NCBI GenBank assembly: GCA_023230585.1
Contig: JALNXB010000090.1
Location: forward strand, 1 to 5,642
DNA length: 5,642 bases
Source: a bacterium
GTDB lineage: Bacteria > Ratteibacteria > UBA8468 > B48-G9 > JAFGKM01
Direction: 5' to 3'
The first letter of the stretch is position 1. Every line of letters begins with the position of its first letter. The position numbers and the translations under genes were made by a program. Under the pieces are notes generated by a model, which worked only from the letters and a program-made list of their open reading frames with translations, was not told where the DNA came from and did not search any database. Of this stretch, positions 1 through 5,642 are shown piece by piece.

Positions 1-627
1 ATAGTCAGCAGTAAGAAGATGTTTTGCTCCTGTTGCTACCGGATGACACGAAACCCTTGTAATAACAGCCGCTACATCACCATTTTTGTCTGTAATCTTT
101 AAAACCTTCAAAGCATCATCAACCTTACCGTCTGGGTTAGGCATATTTTCAACAACACCTTTATACAAAAGCCGTCTGTTCATAGGAACAGTTGTAATAC
201 CCTCACCATAAAAAAGTTCTCCTTCCTCCATTTTTTCTATTGCTTTTTTTACAGATGCATAAACCTTTGTTTCAAGGAGTTCTACATTCTTTTTTATTAC
301 AGAGTCCTGAGCAGTATTGTCTACTTCATAATCGGAAGGTCTTAATTTTATTCCACCGTGAGTATGCGAACAGTTTATCATTACATCAGATAAGTTCACG
401 CCAAGAATTTTAGCAATATTTTCTCTCAACTTTAAAGATAATCCCCTTCCAAGCCCAATAAGGTCAACAGCACCAATAAAAACTTTTTTACCTTTTTCTT
501 CCAAAATAAGAGAAGTAAACGTTAAGGGGTCATGTACTCCATCACTCAAATCTTTTCTTGCTCCATAACCAGCCATATAACTTGGCCAATCTGGAGTGAT
601 ACTTGTTCTGTCTATCCCGAATCTCAT
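1..627 (-). CDS. Neutral/alkaline ceramidase-like metallohydrolase, N-terminal part (cut by window edge)
   Basis: This reading frame stays open from an ATG at 627-625 to the window edge, giving 209 N-terminal residues. Seen: the opening has an ITPDWPSYMAGYG stretch (about residues 10-22), a CSHTHGG motif (86-92), an MNRR motif (149-152), a VDDALKVLKI stretch (169-178) and a SCHPVATG motif (193-200). Known: neutral ceramidases and their bacterial relatives start with an 'iTP..p..mAGyg' segment and bind zinc through an HxH in 'SHTHSGP' and a later His in a 'HP' motif; His88, His90 and His195 fit these. The remaining ligands would lie beyond the edge. Family members hydrolyse the amide bond of ceramides, but many bacterial homologues carrying only the N-terminal domain have no proven substrate, so a sugar, amide or ester substrate is equally possible. 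No signal peptide is visible, so it is probably cytoplasmic. The start is supported by AGGAG at 634-638, six bases upstream. It is the last visible gene of the unit, 54 bases after the flavoprotein. Confidence 0.8.
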   Translation of the reverse strand, partial: MRFGIDRTSITPDWPSYMAGYGARKDLSDGVHDPLTFTSLILEEKGKKVFIGAVDLIGLGRGLSLKLRENIAKILGVNLSDVMINCSHTHGGIKLRPSDYEVDNTAQDSVIKKNVELLETKVYASVKKAIEKMEEGELFYGEGITTVPMNRRLLYKGVVENMPNPDGKVDDALKVLKITDKNGDVAAVITRVSCHPVATGAKHLLTADY

Positions 628-640
628 CTTTCTCTCCTTT

Positions 641-665
641 ACCCCGCGCGTTTTTAACGAGGGGT
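641..665 (-). other. Intergenic stem-loop just upstream of the ceramidase-like gene
   Basis: Read on the minus strand, ACCCC pairs with GGGGT. After one mismatch, CGT pairs with GCG (one wobble), leaving a loop of about seven bases rich in A. The stem ends directly before the AAAGGAG ribosome-binding site of the ceramidase-like gene. No run of T follows on either strand, so it does not look like an intrinsic terminator. It could stabilise or mark a processed mRNA end between the flavoprotein and the hydrolase, or keep the ribosome-binding site exposed. These roles are inference; only the pairing is seen. Confidence 0.4.
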
Positions 666-681
666 CATTGATTTATAGGTT

Positions 682-2442
682 TTAATTCTTTTTTTTTACT
701 TTTCTTTTAGAGGTTCTTATTTTATCTTGTTTCAAACTATTAACAAAATAAAAATAGTCGAACGATTTTTCTGATGGAACAAGAGTTTCTCCTTTCCAGA
801 ATAAATGAGGCCCCCTTGATTCTTCTCTTTTAAGACACCCTTTTACCACACAAATAGATGTTAGTAACGCATTATAAAACTCAAAATATAACCTCAAATT
901 TTTTGAAGGTGAAATACTCTCTTTTAATGAAACCAAATACTTTTCAAGTTCAACAAGTTGCTTCTCTTCTCTCACAACAGATGCGTATAAAGACATCTTT
1001 TCTTTTAAAGATGAGAATAACTCTTTTAATTTTGTTTCAGAAAAATCCCCTATATATTTATCAAAAAAATCTTTTCTTACCCGAAAACCAGCTCTGTTTC
1101 CACGTGTATTTAAAAATCTTTTAAGAATTTCTTTAGCAACCCGTTGACCAAACACCTGTGTATCAAGGAGTGCGTTACCTCCTGGCCGATTAGCCCCGTG
1201 TTGCCCTCCTGCTGATTCCCCACAAGCAAAAAGTCCTTCTACTGAACTTTCTCCATACCTATCTATTTTTATACCACCTTGAAAATGTTGCGCTGCTCCA
1301 AAGATTTCAACTTTTTCTTTAGATAAATCTATACCACGCCTTAAGAAATGGTTGTATATATCAGGATTAATAAACTTTAGCCTTTGAAAAGGTGTTTCTT
1401 TATTAAGTTTTAACCCTCTTTCGGTATACCACTCTTTTATATCTTGCGGAATATTTGAATCTTCCCATCCAAAAGGGTTCTCTGTATAATCAAGAAAAAG
1501 AGGTTCTTCTCTGTTAGCTATAATATCAATTATTTTACTCTCTTCCTCATTAGATACAGGCCAACTTGCACCTTTTCTAAAGACGACCCTAAAAATATCG
1601 TTAGGTTGATTATATATTGACCTTAACACTTCCTTATTTTCTTGGTTAACAATTCGAGGTATTGCTCTCATAAAACTACCTGAACAAGCAACATTAAGTT
1701 TACGGCTACATATACCAAACTGTATAAATTCCATATTAACAAGTTCAGTTCCACAACGCAAACCTGCGCCATACCCGTCGCCGGTCATTCCGCTTGGATA
1801 ACAGTTGTTTTTATATATTGCTCCCGCTCCACCGGTTGCAAGAACAATATAGTTGGTTTTAACAAAATATATTTTATTTGCTTTATCAACACATACAGCA
1901 CCCTCAACACCCTTCTCTTCGTTGGTTACTATATCTATAACCATAAAATTTTCAAGTATATCAGGTTTATATCTCATCAATCTTTTTAAAAGATATTTTT
2001 CAATATCTATCCCAGTATAAGGTCCAGTATAACAAGCTCTCGGGTACACAGAGCCGTCAGTTAGGAACTGTACTAATCTACCTTTATCGTCTTTAACAAA
2101 AGGGACACCTAATCCATCAAGGTAGGATATTGCTTCCGCTGAATCTTTGGCTAAATATTTGGCAAGAGGTAGGTCGCTTACAAGTCTCCCTATCTCAAAA
2201 ATATCATTAGAATGGTATACCCAATTATCTTTCTCATTAGGCATAGTGTAAGGTAAGGTAGCATGGAAAGCCATTCTATCTGATACAGCGTTTGCTGTAA
2301 CTCCGCATTTACCAATCTGACCTTTAACCGCAATAGAAACTTTTAAAGATTTTGAGTTTTCTAGCAGTGTAACGGCAGTTTTAAGCCCCGCTCCTCCAGC
2401 GCCTACCACTAAAACATCACAAGAAATAGTATCTATTTTCAT
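682..2442 (-). CDS. Fumarate reductase/succinate dehydrogenase-family FAD flavoprotein (divergent, substrate unknown)
   Basis: This is a 586-residue flavoprotein of the SdhA/FrdA/NadB/AprA superfamily, which moves hydride between FAD and a small, often dicarboxylate, substrate. Seen: the FAD-binding VVGAGGAG (12-19), LATGGAG (201-207), a TGDGYGAGLRCG segment (220-231), HFQGG (386-390), ACGESAGGQHGANRPGGNALLD (406-427) and the C-terminal ESRGPH motif (541-546). His386 and Arg419 match substrate-binding positions of FrdA. Odd points: the usual QFHP is QFGI (241-244), so that His is missing. The His that carries covalent FAD in SdhA is also absent from the matching stretch (about 44-54), suggesting non-covalent FAD as in aspartate oxidase. 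No iron-sulfur or membrane subunit lies nearby. The C-terminus is lysine-rich (RTSKRKVKKKN). Its start overlaps the dehydrogenase stop as ATGA, and GGTGA at 2450-2454 is a good ribosome-binding site. The family is sure; the reaction is not. It probably oxidises the product of the adjacent dehydrogenase or a related compound. Confidence 0.9.
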   Translation of the reverse strand: MKIDTISCDVLVVGAGGAGLKTAVTLLENSKSLKVSIAVKGQIGKCGVTANAVSDRMAFHATLPYTMPNEKDNWVYHSNDIFEIGRLVSDLPLAKYLAKDSAEAISYLDGLGVPFVKDDKGRLVQFLTDGSVYPRACYTGPYTGIDIEKYLLKRLMRYKPDILENFMVIDIVTNEEKGVEGAVCVDKANKIYFVKTNYIVLATGGAGAIYKNNCYPSGMTGDGYGAGLRCGTELVNMEFIQFGICSRKLNVACSGSFMRAIPRIVNQENKEVLRSIYNQPNDIFRVVFRKGASWPVSNEEESKIIDIIANREEPLFLDYTENPFGWEDSNIPQDIKEWYTERGLKLNKETPFQRLKFINPDIYNHFLRRGIDLSKEKVEIFGAAQHFQGGIKIDRYGESSVEGLFACGESAGGQHGANRPGGNALLDTQVFGQRVAKEILKRFLNTRGNRAGFRVRKDFFDKYIGDFSETKLKELFSSLKEKMSLYASVVREEKQLVELEKYLVSLKESISPSKNLRLYFEFYNALLTSICVVKGCLKREESRGPHLFWKGETLVPSEKSFDYFYFVNSLKQDKIRTSKRKVKKKN

Positions 2443-3533
2443 AACATAATCACCGATTTTAATATATCCCTATCATCAACGCTCTCAATAGCTTCTCTTG
2501 CTTGGTTAAGAAGGAATTTTTTGGAAACTAATTTCTCAAAAGGGTATCTATTTTCTTCCAAAATTTCAAGTGTTTTCACAAGGTGAGATGTATCACTAAC
2601 CCAGGCACCTTTTATAGTTCCATTTTTCCTAACAATATTTTCATAAACCTTAATCCCAACTCCTCCAACAGGCACAGATATCCCAGCAATTACATATACA
2701 CCTCCGTACTTGATAAAATCTTGCCCATCTTCAACCGCACTCTTAGTTCCAGCCATCTCAAAAACAGCATCCACACCTTCCCCTTCTGTCAAATCCATTA
2801 CACAATCTATCTGTTCTTCAAGAGTCATTTTATCTCTATACAACAGATGATTCACCCCAAAACTCATGGAAAGTTCCATACGAGTTTTACTTTTTGAACT
2901 TCCCGTCATAATAATCCTTTTAACTCCACGCTCTTTACAGAACAATGCCGTAAAAATTCCCAACGGTCCTGGGCCCTGTATAAGAACATTTCCACCTCCA
3001 CACAATCCTGATTCTTCTACAGCGTGAAAAGAAGTTGCCCCAGAGCACCCAACAGGAACAAGAACCTCGGGCGATATATCTTTACTAACTTTGATTACAT
3101 TTGTTCCTTCAGAAAGTTTAATATACTCTGAATAACATCCGTTAGGGAAAGACTCGTCATTGATATCAAAAGTTATACCATAAACTTTTCTATTAACACA
3201 AAGATAAGGTCGTTTTTCTATCAGACAGTATCTACATTTTCCGCAAACAATACCTCTGTCCCAAATTATCCTATCACCTTCGCATAAAGGTTTACCTCTG
3301 ACATCATATCTATCATCTCTCAAATCTGCAACAACTCCAACACCTTCATGACCGGGTATCATAGGGAGAGTAATTCGAGGGTCTTTTCCGGAAAAAATAT
3401 GTAAATCCGAACCACATACCCCAGCTGATTCAATCTTTACAAGAAGTTCCCCTTTTTTAAGAGGTTCTATTTCAAACTCTCTTATATTAGGTCCTTCATT
3501 AAACTTTTCTATTATGGCTGCTTTAAATTTCAT
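2439..3533 (-). CDS. Zinc-dependent medium-chain alcohol/polyol dehydrogenase
   Basis: This 364-residue protein is a complete medium-chain dehydrogenase (GroES-like domain followed by a Rossmann fold), oxidising a secondary or primary alcohol, polyol or sugar with NAD(P). Seen: catalytic-zinc ligands Cys40 in VCGSD, His62-Glu63 in GHEGVG and Cys163 in VGCSGA. A structural-zinc lobe has Cys97, Cys100, Cys103 and Cys112. The nucleotide motif GPGPLG is at 187-192. The end of the second Rossmann strand reads IIMTGSSKSK (207-216), without the Asp that normally holds the NAD ribose; this hints at NADP(H), but is inference. The substrate cannot be read; the overall pattern is like threonine/sorbitol dehydrogenases and the dehydrogenases linked to phosphonate genes. 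The start is supported by AGGTG at 3540-3544, six bases upstream, inside the 11-base gap after the radical SAM gene. The stop overlaps the flavoprotein start as ATGA, so the two are probably made together and may act in consecutive steps. Confidence 0.92.
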   Translation of the reverse strand: MKFKAAIIEKFNEGPNIREFEIEPLKKGELLVKIESAGVCGSDLHIFSGKDPRITLPMIPGHEGVGVVADLRDDRYDVRGKPLCEGDRIIWDRGIVCGKCRYCLIEKRPYLCVNRKVYGITFDINDESFPNGCYSEYIKLSEGTNVIKVSKDISPEVLVPVGCSGATSFHAVEESGLCGGGNVLIQGPGPLGIFTALFCKERGVKRIIMTGSSKSKTRMELSMSFGVNHLLYRDKMTLEEQIDCVMDLTEGEGVDAVFEMAGTKSAVEDGQDFIKYGGVYVIAGISVPVGGVGIKVYENIVRKNGTIKGAWVSDTSHLVKTLEILEENRYPFEKLVSKKFLLNQAREAIESVDDRDILKSVIML

Positions 3534-3544
3534 TTTTCACACCT

Positions 3545-4552
3545 TTAGTTAAAAACACCATCTACGGTGCTACCACAAACACTACACTTGTTATCAACAA
3601 CCCTACTTTCAACAAGGGTGTATCCATCCCTTCTAATTAAACAACTCTTACAATAGTAACAGAAAGTCCCGTCTTCTTCAACCCCTGGCGCATTACCTGT
3701 ATAAACATACCTGAGTCCCTTATCCATACCTATCTTTCTTGCTTCAACAAGTTTTTCAATAGATTCAGGATAATGGTTACTCATTTTATATGTCGGAAAA
3801 AACCTGCTTATATGCCAAGGAATATTTGAATCAATACCTGCTATTATTTCTGCAAGTTCTTCAATCTGAGATTTTGAATCGTTATATTCGGGTATTAAAA
3901 GAGTTGTCACCTCAACCCATATACCCAACTCTTTCATAAATCTTATATTATCAACAACAGGACTCCGTTTTGCTCCACACTTTTTTTTATAAAACAATTC
4001 ATCGCCTTTCAAATCAACATTTGCAGCATCAAGGTAAGGAGAAACCTCTTTAATTACATCTTTGTTCATATAACCATTAGTTACAAAACAATTTTTAAGC
4101 CCCTTATCTTTTGCTACCTTTGCAGTATCAAAAACAAACTCAAAAAAAACTGTTGGTTCAGTATAGGTATAAGAGATAGACTGGCAACCAAAATTTAAGG
4201 CATTAGATACAACTTTTGCAGGTGTTGTTGCAACACTATAAGGGACACCGTTCTTTGAAACAATCTGTGATATATTATGGTTCTGACAAAAATCGCATCT
4301 AAAATTACACCCAGCAGTAGCAATAGAATAGGAAAGAGAACCGGGTAAAAAATGGAAAAATGGTTTCTTCTCTATAGGGTCAACATTTTCTGCTACAAGG
4401 TTTCCATAAACAAGAGAATATAGAACTCCATCTATATTTTGTCTAACACCACAAATACCTACCTGCTCTTTTCCTAAAACACAGAAATGGTTACATAAAA
4501 GACACTTTACCTTACTACCATTGTTTTTTTGCCAAAATATTGCTTCTTTCAT
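3545..4552 (-). CDS. amrS: AmmeMemoRadiSam-system radical SAM enzyme
   Basis: This 335-residue protein matches the AmrS family, relatives of pyruvate-formate-lyase activating enzyme that often accompany AMMECR1-like and Memo-like proteins; their reaction is not settled to my knowledge. Seen: an N-terminal cysteine group (Cys17, 20, 24, 34), the family signature PIEKKPFFHFLPG (59-71), SIATAGCNFRCDFCQNHNISQ (76-96) with the CX3CX2C radical-SAM cluster motif at Cys82, 86 and 89, then YTYTEPTVFFEF (128-139), VTNGY (157-161), DLKG (180-183) and the late WHISRFFPTYKM (246-257). A C-terminal metal-knuckle-like region holds Cys298, 301, 304, 323 and 326. The clustered cysteines suggest binding of a [4Fe-4S] cluster plus one or more zinc or accessory metal sites. 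Its start overlaps the stop of the PDZ gene as ATGA. No Shine-Dalgarno sequence precedes it, so translation is probably coupled. No AMMECR1 or Memo gene is in the window. Confidence 0.93.
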   Translation of the reverse strand: MKEAIFWQKNNGSKVKCLLCNHFCVLGKEQVGICGVRQNIDGVLYSLVYGNLVAENVDPIEKKPFFHFLPGSLSYSIATAGCNFRCDFCQNHNISQIVSKNGVPYSVATTPAKVVSNALNFGCQSISYTYTEPTVFFEFVFDTAKVAKDKGLKNCFVTNGYMNKDVIKEVSPYLDAANVDLKGDELFYKKKCGAKRSPVVDNIRFMKELGIWVEVTTLLIPEYNDSKSQIEELAEIIAGIDSNIPWHISRFFPTYKMSNHYPESIEKLVEARKIGMDKGLRYVYTGNAPGVEEDGTFCYYCKSCLIRRDGYTLVESRVVDNKCSVCGSTVDGVFN

Positions 4553-5382
4553 CGGAGTTTAAAAGTAAAAGTTCTAGGTGTATTTTTTCTTAAAATTTCT
4601 ACAGTAACAATTTCAGCACGTTCTCTTGTTATCTGGTTATATACAGCATACCCTCTTGCTACGCTATCAATTAAAGTACCATTAACTTTTTTAATAATAT
4701 CGCCATTTTCAAGTCCATACTTGATAAGTTGACTATCTGGCGGGATATTGGTAACCTTGAACCCATTTATCTTGCCATCTTGTATACTTGGGGAGATGTT
4801 TAGGTTCTTTATTGTTTCTGGCTCGTTCATCATCTCTCTAACAGCAGTATCAAAATGGACAACTATTGGCTCGTTAACCGGCTCGTTAAAATTTATTGCC
4901 TGCTGACTCTCCTGTATATAAGGGGTGTTTATTTGTTGAGGGTTAACCTTTACATTCACCCCTACCCCAGGCACAACCTCAATAAGCCCCCCTTTATCTG
5001 GTTGTATAAGTTTAAGAGAGGTTTTCTTACCGTCATAATCGAAAAAAACCTGGTTTTCTTCAATAGATACAAGTTCTGCTTCTTCAAAAAAATCGCCTTC
5101 ACTAAAAACCAGTTCTTCATTCTTCTTCTTCAAAAAAATAATTGCACGGGAATAACTCTCTTTTAAATATACAATTCCTCTAAGTTCAAGTAAACTACTC
5201 AGTTCAGGTAACGGTGTTGGTCTTAAAATACTTGTTTTAACAATATCTTTTGGGGCTGGAGGTGGGGGTGGAACAGGGGCAGAAAAAATATTTCGTTTCA
5301 AAATTAAAGACTGGTCGCTTGTTGCGTTAGAAGTGACAACAAAAAGAATAGAAAGTATCAGAAATTTATATATTTTTTTCAT
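4549..5382 (-). CDS. GspC-like envelope protein with C-terminal PDZ domain
   Basis: This 277-residue protein resembles type II secretion component GspC, which links inner-membrane parts to the outer-membrane secretin. Seen: a hydrophobic N-terminus (about 5-16), then LKRNIFSAP (28-36), a proline-rich stretch (37-43, VPPPPPA), a small beta domain with LELRGIVY (65-72) and SEGDFFEEAELVSIEENQVFFDYDGKKTSLKL (94-125), a low-complexity linker with repeated NEP (around 166-188) and a PDZ domain (about 205-276: GFKVTNIPPDS, GLENGDIIKKVNG, VTVEIL). 'RN.F', then proline linker, beta domain and PDZ is the GspC order. Only about five residues precede the hydrophobic stretch, and SNA-TS could be a signal-peptidase site. 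It may therefore be exported and cleaved rather than anchored like classical GspC. No other secretion genes are visible. An in-frame stop lies just upstream, so the start cannot be moved up. GGAG lies only one base before the ATG, too close to act normally. A PilP-like pilus role is an alternative. Confidence 0.8.
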   Translation of the reverse strand: MKKIYKFLILSILFVVTSNATSDQSLILKRNIFSAPVPPPPPAPKDIVKTSILRPTPLPELSSLLELRGIVYLKESYSRAIIFLKKKNEELVFSEGDFFEEAELVSIEENQVFFDYDGKKTSLKLIQPDKGGLIEVVPGVGVNVKVNPQQINTPYIQESQQAINFNEPVNEPIVVHFDTAVREMMNEPETIKNLNISPSIQDGKINGFKVTNIPPDSQLIKYGLENGDIIKKVNGTLIDSVARGYAVYNQITRERAEIVTVEILRKNTPRTFTFKLR

Positions 5383-5388
5383 ACTCCA

Positions 5389-5417
5389 ATTTTATCATTC
5401 TGTAAGGTGCCAGTCAA
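5389..5417 (-). promoter_or_regulatory. Sigma70-type promoter for the five-gene unit, possibly leaderless
   Basis: On the minus strand, TTGACT (5417-5412) is followed by a 17-base spacer and TAAAAT (5394-5389). TGA directly before the -10 box makes an extended -10 element. Each hexamer differs from consensus at one base. Only six bases separate the -10 box from the ATG at 5382, so transcription would start at or next to the A of the start codon. A 10-base palindrome (TTTTATAAAA, 5430-5439) lies upstream of the -35 box and could be an AT-rich activating or operator site. Spacing and match are seen; use as a promoter is inferred. Confidence 0.6.
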
Positions 5418-5483
5418 AAAAAGTCTAAGTTTTATAAAATAGAATTGTATAAATACACATACTTCACTTTTTATTACTGTTTT

Positions 5484-5523
5484 GTGTCGTTGCGAAGAAT
5501 GCTTTGTGTGACTGCGGCAACCC
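5484..5523. repeat. Degenerate palindromic intergenic repeat (REP/MITE-like)
   Basis: Read on the minus strand, this stretch begins GGTTGCCGCAG and ends TTCTTCGCAACGACAC. It resembles the widely seen intergenic palindrome of the form GATTGCCACG...CTCGCAATGACA found scattered in many bacterial genomes. TTGC at 5490-5493 pairs with GCAA at 5517-5520, but the inner stem is poorly kept. No coding frame covers it. Membership of that repeat class is from recognition of the pattern, not from a search. Confidence 0.45.
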
Positions 5524-5561
5524 TCGTATTTATCCTTATTATTGTTTATTCCCATTCCTTT

Positions 5562-5642
5562 TCCGCCTTCGGCGAGATTGCCACGTTAAGAAACCCCTCC
5601 TACGCCAAGGCTTCGGCGGGTAAAGCTCGCAAGATAAATTAC
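5562..5642. repeat. Cluster of GC-rich hairpins and inverted repeats, running into the window edge
   Basis: This stretch is clearly richer in G and C than the rest of the window. CGCC/GGCG forms a hairpin at 5564-5574 with a three-base loop. A second CGCC (5603-5606) pairs with GGCG (5615-5618) around an AAGGCTTC loop. GATTGCCACG (5576-5585) is an inverted, imperfect copy of the GGTTGCCGCA end of the repeat at 5484-5523. GATAAATTAC at the edge (5633-5642) is an inverted near-match to GATAAATAC read from the minus strand at 5528-5536. Nested inverted repeats suggest a small non-coding mobile or palindromic element covering about 5484-5642 and continuing outside. Confidence 0.45.

Noticed and set aside
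641..665. Intrinsic terminator between flavoprotein and hydrolase
   Set aside because: The stem is plausible, but no T-run follows in the direction of transcription; the next bases are a ribosome-binding site.
654..668. Tiny minus-strand frame ATG-ACC-CCT-CGT-TAA as a leader peptide
   Set aside because: It has only four codons, no ribosome-binding site and no pattern of regulatory codons; expected by chance.
858..1124. Plus-strand open frame of 88 codons inside the flavoprotein gene
   Set aside because: It lies antisense to a well-supported gene, has no domain-like features, and its Phe/Leu/Gln-rich product is what an AT-rich antisense frame gives.
682..2442. True succinate dehydrogenase or fumarate reductase subunit A
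   Set aside because: The covalent-FAD histidine and the QFHP histidine are absent and there are no B, C or D subunit genes adjacent.
2583..2897. Plus-strand open frame of 104 codons inside the dehydrogenase gene
   Set aside because: It is antisense to conserved Rossmann-fold codons and its product shows no recognisable family pattern.
3545..4552. Pyruvate-formate-lyase activating enzyme
   Set aside because: The radical SAM core is similar, but the N-terminal cysteine group, the PIEKKPFFHFLPG signature and the C-terminal cysteine region belong to the AmrS family, and no glycyl-radical enzyme is nearby.
4529..5166. Two plus-strand open frames (4529-4732 and 4855-5166) across the PDZ gene
   Set aside because: Both are antisense to a gene with clear GspC/PDZ order and have low-complexity, hydrophobic products without family motifs.
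5384..5387. GGAG as the ribosome-binding site of the PDZ gene
   Set aside because: It is one base from the ATG, too close for normal pairing with 16S rRNA, and lies downstream of the -10 box, so it may barely be transcribed.

Overview
The window is AT-rich, and all five recognisable genes lie on the minus strand, so it reads from right to left. The layout looks like a single transcription unit in an uncultured-type, diderm bacterium. A GspC-like envelope protein implies an outer membrane. The mix of a ceramidase-like hydrolase, an AmmeMemoRadiSam radical SAM enzyme and broad-range dehydrogenases, with palindromic dispersed repeats between genes, fits lineages such as Omnitrophota or related candidate phyla. 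That taxonomic guess is weak and rests on gene content only.

From right to left: 5418-5642 has no gene and holds hairpin-forming, inverted-repeat DNA. A near-consensus promoter follows at 5389-5417, so close to the first gene that its transcript may have almost no leader. Then come a secreted or membrane-anchored GspC-like PDZ protein (4549-5382), an AmrS-type radical SAM enzyme (3545-4552), a zinc-dependent medium-chain dehydrogenase (2439-3533), a fumarate reductase/succinate dehydrogenase-like flavoprotein (682-2442), a short gap with a stem-loop (641-665), and the N-terminal 209 codons of a neutral-ceramidase-like metallohydrolase (1-627), cut by the window edge.

Junctions are very tight. 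Two are 4-base ATGA stop/start overlaps, one is an 11-base gap, and the last gap is 54 bases. No terminator is visible between genes, and the unit probably continues beyond position 1. The first two genes look like housekeeping or envelope functions. The last three (dehydrogenase, flavoprotein dehydrogenase, metal-dependent hydrolase) look like a small-molecule catabolic module: a hydrolase could release an alcohol or polyol that the two oxidoreductases then oxidise. That pathway is inferred from context; no substrate can be read from the sequence.

I see no tRNA, rRNA, CRISPR array, transposase or recognised riboswitch. The points most worth a second look are the divergent active site of the flavoprotein, its translational coupling to the dehydrogenase, the possible leaderless promoter, and the orphan pairing of a GspC-like protein with AmrS.
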